From positions 102,163 through 166,162 of the forward strand of contig NZ_VISR01000027.1 in the NCBI RefSeq assembly GCF_007827595.1: a stretch of DNA of 64,000 nt, in the 5' to 3' direction. The notes under the pieces are model-generated. The model was given only the letters and a program-made list of their open reading frames with translations. It did not search any database and was not told where the DNA came from. The DNA comes from Streptomyces sp. BK340. GTDB lineage: Bacteria > Actinomycetota > Actinomycetes > Streptomycetales > Streptomycetaceae. A program made the translations under genes and the position numbers. This document shows positions 26,414-35,810 of this stretch, one piece after another. The stretch's first letter is position 1; each line of letters starts with the position of its first letter.

Positions 26414-27736
26414 GTGGCCGCGCCAATGCAGCTGACTCGGATGCACCGCATACTCATCGGCGTGGTCGTTTCCGGCGCGTTGATCATCGCCGGCATCGGC
26501 TTCGCCGGTTCGTACGCAGCCGTCCGTGAGCTGGCCATCAAAAAGGGCTTCGGGAACTTCTCCTACGTCTTCCCGGTCGGTATCGACGCGGGCATCTGTG
26601 TCCTGCTCGCCCTCGACCTGCTGCTGACCTGGATCCGTATCCCGTTCCCGCTGCTGCGCCAGACGGCCTGGCTCCTGACGGCTGCGACCATCGCCTTCAA
26701 CGGCGCCGCCGCCTGGCCGGACCCGCTGGGTGTGGGCATGCACGCGGTGATCCCGATCCTGTTCGTGGTCGCCGTCGAGGCGGCCCGGCACGCGATCGGC
26801 CGCATCGCCGACATCACGGCCGACAAGCACATGGAGGGCGTCCGCCTCACCCGCTGGCTCCTCTCCCCGGTCCCGACCTTCCTCCTGTGGCGCCGCATGA
26901 AACTGTGGGAGCTGCGCTCCTACGACCAGGTCATCAAGCTGGAGCAGGAACGTCTCGTCTACCAGGCGAGGCTGCACGCCCGCTTCGGCCGGGCATGGCG
27001 CCGCAAGGCCCCGGTGGAGTCCCTGATGCCCCTGCGCCTGGCGCGGTACGGCGTGCCCCTGGCGGAGACGGCCCCGGCGGGCCTGGCGGCGGCGGGCATC
27101 GAGCCGGCGCTGCTGCCGCCGTCCCCTCAGCCCCAGCTGGCCCCGGCGGGTGCGCAGCCGGTGGGCTACGCGCAGCCCGCGCCCGGCGGCATGGCTGCGG
27201 GCAGCCACGCCGCCGGAGCGGCACAGGTGGGCACGGCGGTACCTCCCGGCGAGCAGCGCCCCCTGCTCCCCCACCAGCGCACCGCGGAGCCGGAGAACAT
27301 CCCGGACGAAGAGAGCCCCTGGTTCCAGACCCCGCGCGAGGTCGACTACCACGGCGGCTACGACCCGGCCTACAACCCGCCCCCGGACCCCCAGTACGTT
27401 CCCGAGGAACAGTACGGGGACTGGTACGAGGAGCAGCCCCAGGAGCAGTTCCAGCAGCCCGATCCGTCGGAGGAGACCGGCAGCTTCCCCATCCCGGTGG
27501 GCCCGAACCGCACCCGCGAACTGGGCGAGGGCGGCGGCCCCCCGGAACCCGACGAGGAGGCCTTCTACCAGGTCTTCCGTCAGTCCATCGACGGCAGCTA
27601 CCCCACCGCCGGCCAGTTCCGCGGCGACGTGGAGGCGACGTTCGGCATCGCCATGCCCCAGCGCGACGCCGAACGCATGGTCAACCGCTTCACCAACCGC
27701 CACACGGCGGAACTGCAGGACGACCACATCGCCTGA
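26414..27736 (+). CDS. DUF2637 membrane protein (SpdB-like N-terminus)
   Basis: The protein (440 aa) has four hydrophobic helices in its first 130 residues, in the DUF2637 pattern also found in SpdB plasmid-spread proteins (FVGIDAGI-like text reads FPVGIDAGICVLLALDLLL). A Pro/Gln/Gly-rich region of about 150 residues follows, with repeated acidic and tyrosine-containing phrases. The last 60 residues form a folded, charged helix pair (FYQVFRQSIDGSYPTAGQFR). GTG 26414 follows GGGGAGGGGAG; the next Met is at 26426. The chromosomal role of the family is unknown. Confidence 0.85.
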   Translation: MAAPMQLTRMHRILIGVVVSGALIIAGIGFAGSYAAVRELAIKKGFGNFSYVFPVGIDAGICVLLALDLLLTWIRIPFPLLRQTAWLLTAATIAFNGAAAWPDPLGVGMHAVIPILFVVAVEAARHAIGRIADITADKHMEGVRLTRWLLSPVPTFLLWRRMKLWELRSYDQVIKLEQERLVYQARLHARFGRAWRRKAPVESLMPLRLARYGVPLAETAPAGLAAAGIEPALLPPSPQPQLAPAGAQPVGYAQPAPGGMAAGSHAAGAAQVGTAVPPGEQRPLLPHQRTAEPENIPDEESPWFQTPREVDYHGGYDPAYNPPPDPQYVPEEQYGDWYEEQPQEQFQQPDPSEETGSFPIPVGPNRTRELGEGGGPPEPDEEAFYQVFRQSIDGSYPTAGQFRGDVEATFGIAMPQRDAERMVNRFTNRHTAELQDDHIA

Positions 27737-27761
27737 CCCCCGAGTAACCCGGCACCGCCGC

Positions 27762-27804
27762 GAGGGGCACCACGGAGCTACACCCGAAGCCCGTGGTGCC
27801 CCTC
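27762..27804 (+). terminator. strong hairpin after the DUF2637 gene
   Basis: GAGGGGCACCACGG and CCGTGGTGCCCCTC form a perfect 14-base stem with a 15-base loop, 25 bases after the stop codon. Confidence 0.7.
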
Positions 27805-27905
27805 ACGCGTGCGTACGGCTCCTGCGCGGCACCACATCACGGACCACTCCCCCGCCCGGTCGAACTCATCGGCCGCAAGGCCCCAACCGGACGGGGGAGT
27901 TGTTC

Positions 27906-28457
27906 GTGATACCGGGTGAGGGGATCGGAGGGAATGTGGCCGAATGGTCGAGGCTGCTGTCCGAGCTGGCGCAGGAGCGCGGCGCGGAGCTGAACCGGTA
28001 CGGCTTCCTGCTGTGCGGCGATCGCGCGGAGGCCGCCGACCTGGTTCAGGAGGCACTGGTACGGGTCTTCTCCCGGCCCCGCCGTGCGTGGGAACTGGGG
28101 GAGGCGGAGGCATACGTGCGTCGCACGATGCTCAACCGCTACCTGGACCTGCACCGGCGCCGCACCCGTTGGATCCGCGCGCTTCCACGGCTCGTGTCGT
28201 CGGAGCCGGCCGCCGACCACAGCACGGACGTCCTGCACCGGGTCGACCTCATGGACGCCCTGCGCGGGCTGTCGCCGAGACAGCGGGCCTGCGTGGTGCT
28301 CCGTTACTACGAGGACATGTCCACCGCGGGCATCGCGGCGCGGCTCGGCTGCGGTGAAGGCACGGTCAAGCGTCATCTGAGCGACGCGCTGGCACGGCTG
28401 GGCGCTCAGTTGCGGCCACCACAGCATCACGTCGCGGAGGAAAGGCTGGAGACATGA
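27906..28457 (+). CDS. ECF sigma factor, SigE-like (SigE/SigM group)
   Basis: A 183-residue extracytoplasmic-function sigma factor. Region 2 reads LNRYGFLLCGDRAEAADLVQEALVRVFSR, in the family's usual shape, and region 4 reads LSPRQRACVVLRYYEDMSTAG followed by the helix GEGTVKRHLSDALARLG. GTG 27906 has GGGGGAG seven bases ahead. Its stop overlaps the start of the next gene, a membrane protein (ATGA), which is the likely anti-sigma factor. The set would switch on genes in response to a signal outside the membrane. Confidence 0.92.
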   Translation: MIPGEGIGGNVAEWSRLLSELAQERGAELNRYGFLLCGDRAEAADLVQEALVRVFSRPRRAWELGEAEAYVRRTMLNRYLDLHRRRTRWIRALPRLVSSEPAADHSTDVLHRVDLMDALRGLSPRQRACVVLRYYEDMSTAGIAARLGCGEGTVKRHLSDALARLGAQLRPPQHHVAEERLET

Positions 28458-29146
28458 AGCCCGAGGACCTGCGCGAACAGTTGCTGGCCGCCGCGCACCG
28501 CACAACGCCGCCGGAGATCGACACCGAGCGCGTGCGGACCCGGGTGCGCCGGCGCAGGCGCGCCCGGTACACCGCCGTGGCCGGTGCGGGTCTGGCCGTG
28601 GCCGCCGCGATTGTGCTGAACACGCTGCCGTCCGACTCGACACCGGAGACCGAGACACCGATGGGCTCGCTGCACAGGCAGCCCACGGCGGCGAGCGGCA
28701 CAGCTACGGGGCTCCCGCGTCACACCTGTGGCGCGAGAATCCCGGCGAGTACCGGCCGCGGAGCCGTGACCGTACGGATCTCCGACATACGCGCGGCCCC
28801 GGACGGAGCCCCGCAGGTCACCTACGCGGTGAACTCGACCGCCCCGGCGGTCCTGTCCGGCGTGCCACTGGTTCTCGTCCTGAAGGACGGCCGGATCGTG
28901 GCCGGTCAGCAGCCGTCCGGACCGGCATCCGAGAGCACCACGAACCGGGTGGCCGTCGCCCCCGGCCACCCGCACCGCGCCCGGCTCGCGCCCGTGCCGG
29001 GTCGCCCCTGCGCGGGAACCACCTGGAACTCGGTGTGGAAGGACGGCTACGAAGTGGCCGTCGTCCTCGCCGCCCGGAATGCCGCGCCCTCCGGCACCCG
29101 GGTCCCCGATTCAGTGATCGTCGCCCGGGCCCCCCTGGCCGGATGA
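28454..29146 (+). CDS. putative membrane anti-sigma factor with sensor domain
   Basis: This 230-residue protein starts with a short cytoplasmic helix of about 40 residues (MKPEDLREQLLAAAHRTTPP), a basic stretch and one membrane helix at about 37-56. The outer domain (about 150 residues) resembles the lipoprotein encoded next: CGARI at its start, then LVLVLKDGRIVAGQQ and CAGTTWNSVWKDGYEVAVVL. Gene order and overlap with the sigma factor make it the probable anti-sigma factor, although no zinc-binding ZAS motif (HxxxCxxC) is visible. The alternative is a sigma-linked membrane protein of other function. Confidence 0.75.
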   Translation: MKPEDLREQLLAAAHRTTPPEIDTERVRTRVRRRRRARYTAVAGAGLAVAAAIVLNTLPSDSTPETETPMGSLHRQPTAASGTATGLPRHTCGARIPASTGRGAVTVRISDIRAAPDGAPQVTYAVNSTAPAVLSGVPLVLVLKDGRIVAGQQPSGPASESTTNRVAVAPGHPHRARLAPVPGRPCAGTTWNSVWKDGYEVAVVLAARNAAPSGTRVPDSVIVARAPLAG

Positions 29147-29191
29147 CGCTTCTCACCACTCTCGACACCGCACGTTCTCACGGAGGAACCC

Positions 29192-29821
29192 ATGCGCCGC
29201 ACCCTGCTGCCCGCCGTTCCCGTCCTGCTGTTCGCGCTCGCCGGATGCGGGGGGAACTCCGACGCGGTGAACGGTGCTCCGGCCCACCCCGATGCGACCA
29301 CCACCACTTCCCCGCCGCTGAAGTTCCAGGACCGCTCCCTCCCCTGCGGTGGCACCGTCGCACCTCCGGTCCGCGTCAGCGGCCGCGACAAATCCCTGCA
29401 ACTGACCGTCACTTCCCTGCGGCGCCGGGACTCCACCCTGCGGACCACCTACAAGATCACCGCCCACGACCGGAGCCAGGCGCTCAGCCTGCCGATCTCC
29501 GAGGTCCCGCCCACAGCGCTCCTGCTCAAGCACGGTGTCATCGCCGGTCGCCAGAAGCCCGTCGCCCACACTGGTCCGGTCCCCCTGTCGGCCCTCCTGT
29601 ACCCCGTCGGCAAGCGCCCCTACGTCAAGACCCTGACGCTCGACAGCCTCTGCCCCGGCACCACCTGGTCCGACGTGGACAGGCACCCCGGCGAGTACCA
29701 GCTGGTCGTCGTCATGTCGGTCCAGCCGGACGGGCCTCCCTCCGACAAGCAGCCCGCAGACGGTGTCCACAAGTTGCCCCTGCTCGAAGCCACCCGCGGC
29801 ATCTCCACGAAGAGCCGGTGA
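29192..29821 (+). CDS. lipoprotein related to the anti-sigma outer domain
   Basis: The 209-residue protein has a signal peptide with lipobox L-A-G-C and a mature domain that follows the upstream protein's outer domain step by step. CGGTV matches CGARI; ALLLKHGVIAGRQ matches LVLVLKDGRIVAGQQ; CPGTTWSDVDRHPGEYQLVVV matches the CAGTTW segment in pieces. The conserved cysteines probably pair. It follows the anti-sigma gene by 45 bases on the same transcript, ending at a very strong hairpin. A role as a ligand-binding partner or decoy for the sensor is inferred only. Confidence 0.8.
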   Translation: MRRTLLPAVPVLLFALAGCGGNSDAVNGAPAHPDATTTTSPPLKFQDRSLPCGGTVAPPVRVSGRDKSLQLTVTSLRRRDSTLRTTYKITAHDRSQALSLPISEVPPTALLLKHGVIAGRQKPVAHTGPVPLSALLYPVGKRPYVKTLTLDSLCPGTTWSDVDRHPGEYQLVVVMSVQPDGPPSDKQPADGVHKLPLLEATRGISTKSR

Positions 29822-29843
29822 ACGGAAGAGCCGGTGAACGCGA

Positions 29844-29880
29844 AGGAGGGGGCGCCCGGTGTCACCGGGCGCCCCCTCCT
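29844..29880. terminator. bidirectional terminator between lipoprotein and lysS
   Basis: Two 17-base arms are exact inverted repeats, starting AGGAGGGGGC and ending CCCCCTCCT, with a three-base loop at 29861-29863. It lies between convergent genes and would stop transcripts from both sides. Confidence 0.8.
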
Positions 29881-29893
29881 CCTATGACGCGGT

Positions 29894-31636
29894 CTACTCC
29901 CCGAGCAGGCGCCGCACCCGCTCCTGCCCCACTGCCAGCAGCAGCGTGGGCAGACGGGGGCCGGTGTCACGTCCGACCAGCAGGTGGTACAGCAGCGCGA
30001 AGAACGACCGCTGGGCCGTCTTGATCTCCGCCGGCAGCTCCTTGGCCGTGGCGTCGGCCGAGAACCCGGCCTGCACCTTGGGCACGCCGTACACCAGGTG
30101 GGTCAGCCCGTCGAGCGACCAGTGCTCGGCGAGGCCGTCGAGCAGCAGCCGCAGCGACTGCTGGGACGCCTCGTCGAGGGACTTCAGCAGCTCGGCGTCC
30201 GGCTCGTCCCGGACGATCGTGCGCTGGTCGGCGGGGACCTGCGTGTTGATCCACGCCTCGGCCTTGTCGTACCGCGGCCGCGCCTCGTCCAGCGAGGACA
30301 GCGGCTGCTCCGGGTCCAGCTCGGACAGGATCCGCAGCGCCTGGTCCTCGTGCCCGGCGGTGATGTCGGCGACGGAGGCCAGCGTGCGGTACGGCAGTGC
30401 ACGCGGCGTCTTCACCAGCTCACCGGCGGCCGTACCCACGGCCCGCGTGTACGCGGCGACGTCGGCCGGCAGCGCGGACTCGTCCGCGACCTTGCCCGCC
30501 AGCTTGTCCCACTCGTCGTAGAGCCGCTGGATCTCCTGGTCGAAGGCGATCTTGAAGGACTGGTTGGGCCGGCGGCGGGCGTACAGCCAGCGCAGGATCT
30601 GCGGCTCCATGATCTTCAGAGCGTCCGCGGGAGTGGGTACGCCACCCCGCGAGGACGACATCTTCGCCATGCCGGAGATGCCGACGAACGCGTACATCGG
30701 ACCGATGGGCTGCTTGCCGCCGAAGATCCCGACGATCTGGCCGCCCACCTGGAACGAGGACCCCGGGGACGAGTGGTCGACACCGCTCGGCTCGAAGACG
30801 ACGCCCTCGAAGGCCCATCGCATCGGCCAGTCGACCTTCCAGACCAGCTTGCCGCGGTTGAACTCGCTCAGCCGGACGGTCTCGGAGAACCCGCAGGACG
30901 TGCAGGTGTACGCCAGCTCGGTGGTGTCGTCGTCGTACGAGGTGACGGTCGTCAGGTCCTTCTCGCAGTTGCCGCAGTACGGCTTGTACGGGAAGTACCC
31001 GGCGGAGCCGGAGCTGCCGTCGTCCTCGGACGCCGCGCCCGAGCCCTCCTCGGCCTCCAGCTCGGCCTCGTCCACGGCCTTCTGCTGCTGCTTCTTGCCG
31101 GCCTTCGGCTTGGTCCGGTACTGGGCGAGGATCGCGTCGATGTCGCCGCGGTGCTTCATGGCGTGCAGGATCTGCTCGCGGTAGACACCGGAGGTGTACT
31201 GCGCGGTCTGGCTGATCCCGTCGAACTCGACGCCCAGCTCGGCGAGCGACTCGACCATCGCGGCCTTGAAGTGCTCGGCCCAGTTCGGGTGGGCGGAGCC
31301 CTTCGGCGCCGGGACGGAGGTCAGCGGCTTGCCGATGTGCTCGGCCCACGACTCGTCGACCCCGGGGACGCCCGCCGGCACCTTCCGGTACCGGTCGTAG
31401 TCGTCCCAGGAGATCAGGTGGCGGACCTGGTGCCCACGGCGGCGGACCTCGTCGGCGACCAGATGCGGGGTCATGACCTCGCGCAGGTTGCCCAGGTGGA
31501 TCGGCCCGGAAGGAGAGAGACCGGACGCGACGACCACAGGTTTGCCCGGGGCCCGACGCTCCGACTCCTCGATGACCTCATCCGCGAAACGGGAGACCCA
31601 GTCGGTGGTCTCGGTGCTCTGAGCCACGATCGGCAC
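29894..31636 (-). CDS. lysS: lysyl-tRNA synthetase, class I
   Basis: This class I (archaeal-type) lysyl-tRNA synthetase charges tRNA-Lys with lysine in the cytoplasm. The 580-residue protein shows the HIGH-like motif SPSGPIHLGN (residues 41-50) and the KMSKS-like motif GMAKMSSSRGG. Cysteine pairs CGNC and CTSC bound a zinc-finger-like insert. An acidic/Lys-rich insertion (about residues 185-215) precedes the first pair. GTG 31636 is the chosen start; a GTG at 31627 would also fit AAGGAC upstream. It is divergent from argS, as in other Streptomyces. Confidence 0.96.
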   Translation of the reverse strand: MPIVAQSTETTDWVSRFADEVIEESERRAPGKPVVVASGLSPSGPIHLGNLREVMTPHLVADEVRRRGHQVRHLISWDDYDRYRKVPAGVPGVDESWAEHIGKPLTSVPAPKGSAHPNWAEHFKAAMVESLAELGVEFDGISQTAQYTSGVYREQILHAMKHRGDIDAILAQYRTKPKAGKKQQQKAVDEAELEAEEGSGAASEDDGSSGSAGYFPYKPYCGNCEKDLTTVTSYDDDTTELAYTCTSCGFSETVRLSEFNRGKLVWKVDWPMRWAFEGVVFEPSGVDHSSPGSSFQVGGQIVGIFGGKQPIGPMYAFVGISGMAKMSSSRGGVPTPADALKIMEPQILRWLYARRRPNQSFKIAFDQEIQRLYDEWDKLAGKVADESALPADVAAYTRAVGTAAGELVKTPRALPYRTLASVADITAGHEDQALRILSELDPEQPLSSLDEARPRYDKAEAWINTQVPADQRTIVRDEPDAELLKSLDEASQQSLRLLLDGLAEHWSLDGLTHLVYGVPKVQAGFSADATAKELPAEIKTAQRSFFALLYHLLVGRDTGPRLPTLLLAVGQERVRRLLGE

Positions 31637-31764
31637 GTCCTTCTTTCTGAACGGGGTGACGCTCCATTCTCACAGACGGACTTGCGTCGACGAAAACCGC
31701 TTTACCTCCCATGGGATACTGGCCGGGTCTATCCATCCCCACGAGGAGAACGGCACCCATTCCT

Positions 31765-33528
<1,764 letters not shown>

Positions 33529-33553
33529 CGGATTGGTGATCAGGGCTGGGGCG

Positions 33554-33583
33554 GAGATCCCGCGAGACGGACTCCGGGATCTC
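33554..33583 (+). terminator. hairpin terminator after argS
   Basis: GAGATCCCG and CGGGATCTC form a nine-base stem with a 12-base loop, starting 26 bases past the argS stop codon. Confidence 0.6.
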
Positions 33584-33597
33584 TTGCCTCGCCCTGA

Positions 33598-34230
33598 GAT
33601 CGAGCGGGGCTCTGCATCATCTGGGACCGGCGGGATCCAGATGCTTCGCACGTCTTCCGGCTCACCTCCGAGTGGCGTCACCAGGTGCTGACCGCGCCCG
33701 AACGCGCGGCGCTGTGCCCGGCCGAGCCGGTCCCTGGGGCGACCGCTTCCGGTTCCCCGGGCCCTTACGGCGTCGACACCGATGCCTTGGAACAGTCCCT
33801 CGTCGACGCCCTCACCCCCGACGCGCGTCTAACCTCGGCGGCCCTGGCCGCGCGCACCGGCCACCCGGAGAGCACGGTGCGCCGCCGCCTCGCCCGACTG
33901 GCCGCCCAGGGCCGTCTGATCACCCAGGTCCTGGTCGATCCGCACCGCCTCGGGCTGCCCATCGAGGCCAAACTCCTGCTGCACGTGCCCCCCGACCATC
34001 TGGCCGCCGCCGGGCAGGCACTGGCCGACCACCCCTCGGTGCACGGCGCGTTCGCCACGTCGGGGCCCTCGAACCTGCACGCGGCCGCGTACTTCCCGGA
34101 CCTGACGGCCCTCTACGGCTTCCTCTCCCGGGACCTGGTCGGCCTGGGCATCACCCACGTCGAGACGGCCATCGTCAGCCGCGCCGTCAAGCGCACTCCC
34201 GCGCCGGTCCAGCCGGTCCCGTCGAGGTGA
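33598..34230 (+). pseudogene. 5'-truncated Lrp/AsnC-type regulator
   Basis: The open frame starts right after TGA at 33595-33597 without a good start codon. It reads like the second half of the double-domain Lrp regulators of Streptomyces: a linker (HVFRLTSEWRHQVLTAPERAAL), then a helix-turn-helix (SAALAARTGHPESTVRRRLARL) and a RAM-like ligand domain ending in ITHVETAIVSRAVKRT. Family members have an HTH-RAM unit ahead of this; it is missing here. The GTG at 33685 could start a 181-residue protein but has no ribosome site. A short functional remnant cannot be excluded. Confidence 0.6.
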
Positions 34231-34540
34231 GGCGCCCTCGTGGGCGGGCAGGTCCGCGGCGGTGACGTCCTCCAAGAAGACGCTGGGGTCTTGGTCCGGC
34301 ACGGCGACCCGCCCTCGCCCGTCCCGGCCCTTTTCGCCGGAATGCCGCTGGGCGGCCTGACCCGACGGCCGAACACCGTGATCACGTCCCACGGGACGCC
34401 CGATGACTCTTTCCCGGTCGCCGAGCAGGACGGCCCATGCCCCAGAGGCCCTCGAACTCCGCTGTCGACGATCACGTGATTCCATACCCCCAGGGTCGGC
34501 TTCCCCGCCCAAGCGTTCGATCGGACGAGCTCGCGCGCAT
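34231..34540. other. 310-base stretch without a supported gene
   Basis: Both strands have open frames here but none has a good start and recognisable content. The minus-strand text DPSVFLEDVTAADLPAHEG looks gene-like and could be debris related to the neighbouring truncated Lrp region. No repeats or hairpins of note were seen. Confidence 0.4.
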
Positions 34541-34954
34541 TCACCGCCCGGCGGACATGGCCTCCACGTCGCTGCGCAGGGTCCGCTCCTCTGCGTCGGC
34601 CAGCCGGAAGAAGACCGGCGGGAGGCCGAGCTCGATCACCGCCAACACGATCTGGAACCACTGCGGCCAGCCGTGCACGGCGAGCGAGAGCAGCCGGCCC
34701 ACACCGCCCAGCAGGAAAACGCCGGCCAGCCACTGCACCGCCCGAGCCGGGATCGGACGCTGCCGCGCGGCCCAGAGCCAGGCCAGTCCGTAGCCGACGA
34801 AGCTGGCCCCCATGAATCGGCCCCAGCTGTCGACGGTCGTGCCGGCGGAACCGGCCCCGGGAATCGCCGCGTTGCCGAGCGCCACGTGGAACAGGCCGAT
34901 CGCCACACAGGACCAGCCCATCAGCTGTGTGAGTATGCGCAGAACCCTGGCCAC
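34541..34954 (-). CDS. four-helix membrane protein (DUF4345-like)
   Basis: The protein (137 aa from GTG 34954) has four hydrophobic helices: LTQLMGWSCVAIGLFHVALG, then SWGRFMGASFVGYGLAWLWA, AVQWLAGVFLLGGVGRLLSL and WFQIVLAVIELGLPPVFF. The family resembles DUF4345/DUF4267 small membrane proteins of unknown role. GGAGG lies five bases ahead of GTG 34954; a GTG at 34993 would lie inside the operator. It is divergent from a TetR regulator with two operator-like palindromes between, so TetR is the probable repressor. Confidence 0.85.
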   Translation of the reverse strand: MARVLRILTQLMGWSCVAIGLFHVALGNAAIPGAGSAGTTVDSWGRFMGASFVGYGLAWLWAARQRPIPARAVQWLAGVFLLGGVGRLLSLAVHGWPQWFQIVLAVIELGLPPVFFRLADAEERTLRSDVEAMSAGR

Positions 34955-34983
34955 CCTTGCCTCCAAGCCGTCTTGGCGGAGCT

Positions 34984-35035
34984 TAGTTGACACACGTCTA
35001 CTACAATGGAGGCGCTAGTAGATGCATGTCAACTA
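34984..35035. promoter_or_regulatory. twin TetR operators
   Basis: Two 20-base imperfect palindromes, at 34984-35003 and 35016-35035, have their starts 32 bases (about three helix turns) apart. Both begin TAGT and end ACTA, and the two copies are inverted relative to each other, 15 of 19 inner bases matching. They fill the gap between the TetR gene and the divergent membrane gene. Between them lies TACAAT (35002-35007), a possible -10 box. Confidence 0.7.
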
Positions 35036-35045
35036 GACTTCATTC

Positions 35046-35675
35046 GTGCCTCCCCGCCAGCGGCTCACCCCCGCCGACCGCCGCGCCCAGCTCCTCGCCG
35101 TCGGCGCACGGCTCTTCGCCGCACACGCGTACGCCGACGTGCTGATGGAGGAGGTCGCCGAAGAGGCCGGTGTCTCCCGGGCCTTGCTCTACCGTCACTT
35201 CCCCAGCAAGCAGGCCCTCTTCGCAGCCGTCTACCAGCAGGCGGCCGACCAGCTGCTCGCCGAGACGCGGCTCGATCCCGCCGACTCCCTGGTGGAACAA
35301 CTCATCCAGGGTATGGATGTCCATCTCGACTACTTCGTGGCGAACCGCAACGCCGTCCTCGCGGCGAACCGGGTCCTGGCCGGCGATCCGGTGATCCAGA
35401 CGATCATGACGAACGAGCTGGACGTGCTCCGCGCGCGGCTGCTGGGCGTACTCCCACTCGCGGACGAGAGTGCACGCGAGGCCGTGTCCGGCGTCCTGAA
35501 GAGCTGGCTGGTCTTCGTCCAGGTCCTCTGCGTCGACTGGCTCACCCACGAGATCTGTACCCGCACCCAGTTGCGCGACGTCTGCATCGGCGCGGTTCTC
35601 GGCGCCCTCCGGCCGCTGCTCGCCGAGGATCCCGCCCCCGACTGGCCGCGGCAAGGGCCCGGCCCGGGTGCCTAG
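35046..35675 (+). CDS. TetR-family transcription regulator
   Basis: This 209-residue protein has the TetR N-terminal helix-turn-helix, with EEVAEEAGVSRALLYRHF being the recognition part, and an all-helical ligand domain that fits the multidrug-binding type. GTG 35046 has no ribosome site, and just ahead GGAGG at 35008-35012 instead serves a four-codon frame (ATG 35022 to TAG 35034). Translation of the regulator may therefore depend on that mini-frame or on a leaderless transcript. Its twin operators suggest autoregulation and repression of the divergent membrane gene. Confidence 0.92.
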   Translation: MPPRQRLTPADRRAQLLAVGARLFAAHAYADVLMEEVAEEAGVSRALLYRHFPSKQALFAAVYQQAADQLLAETRLDPADSLVEQLIQGMDVHLDYFVANRNAVLAANRVLAGDPVIQTIMTNELDVLRARLLGVLPLADESAREAVSGVLKSWLVFVQVLCVDWLTHEICTRTQLRDVCIGAVLGALRPLLAEDPAPDWPRQGPGPGA

Positions 35676-35810
35676 GGACGCTCCCGCCGCTCCCGTGGTC
35701 GCCCGCATGCTCGGCCACCACGACGAGACCACCGCCCAGCTCGACGCCGAGTCCGGAGGAACCTGTCACCACACTCGTCCGGAACGGCCCCGGGCGGCTC
35801 CCGGCTGCTT

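Noticed and set aside
28454..29146. Zinc-binding anti-sigma (ZAS) domain
   Set aside because: No HxxxCxxC motif in the cytoplasmic part; the anti-sigma call rests on gene order and topology only.
35680..35810. Integrase-like fragment (VVARMLGHHDETT)
   Set aside because: The phrase resembles the end of tyrosine recombinases but lacks the catalytic Tyr segment, and no att-like repeats are seen; too short to claim.
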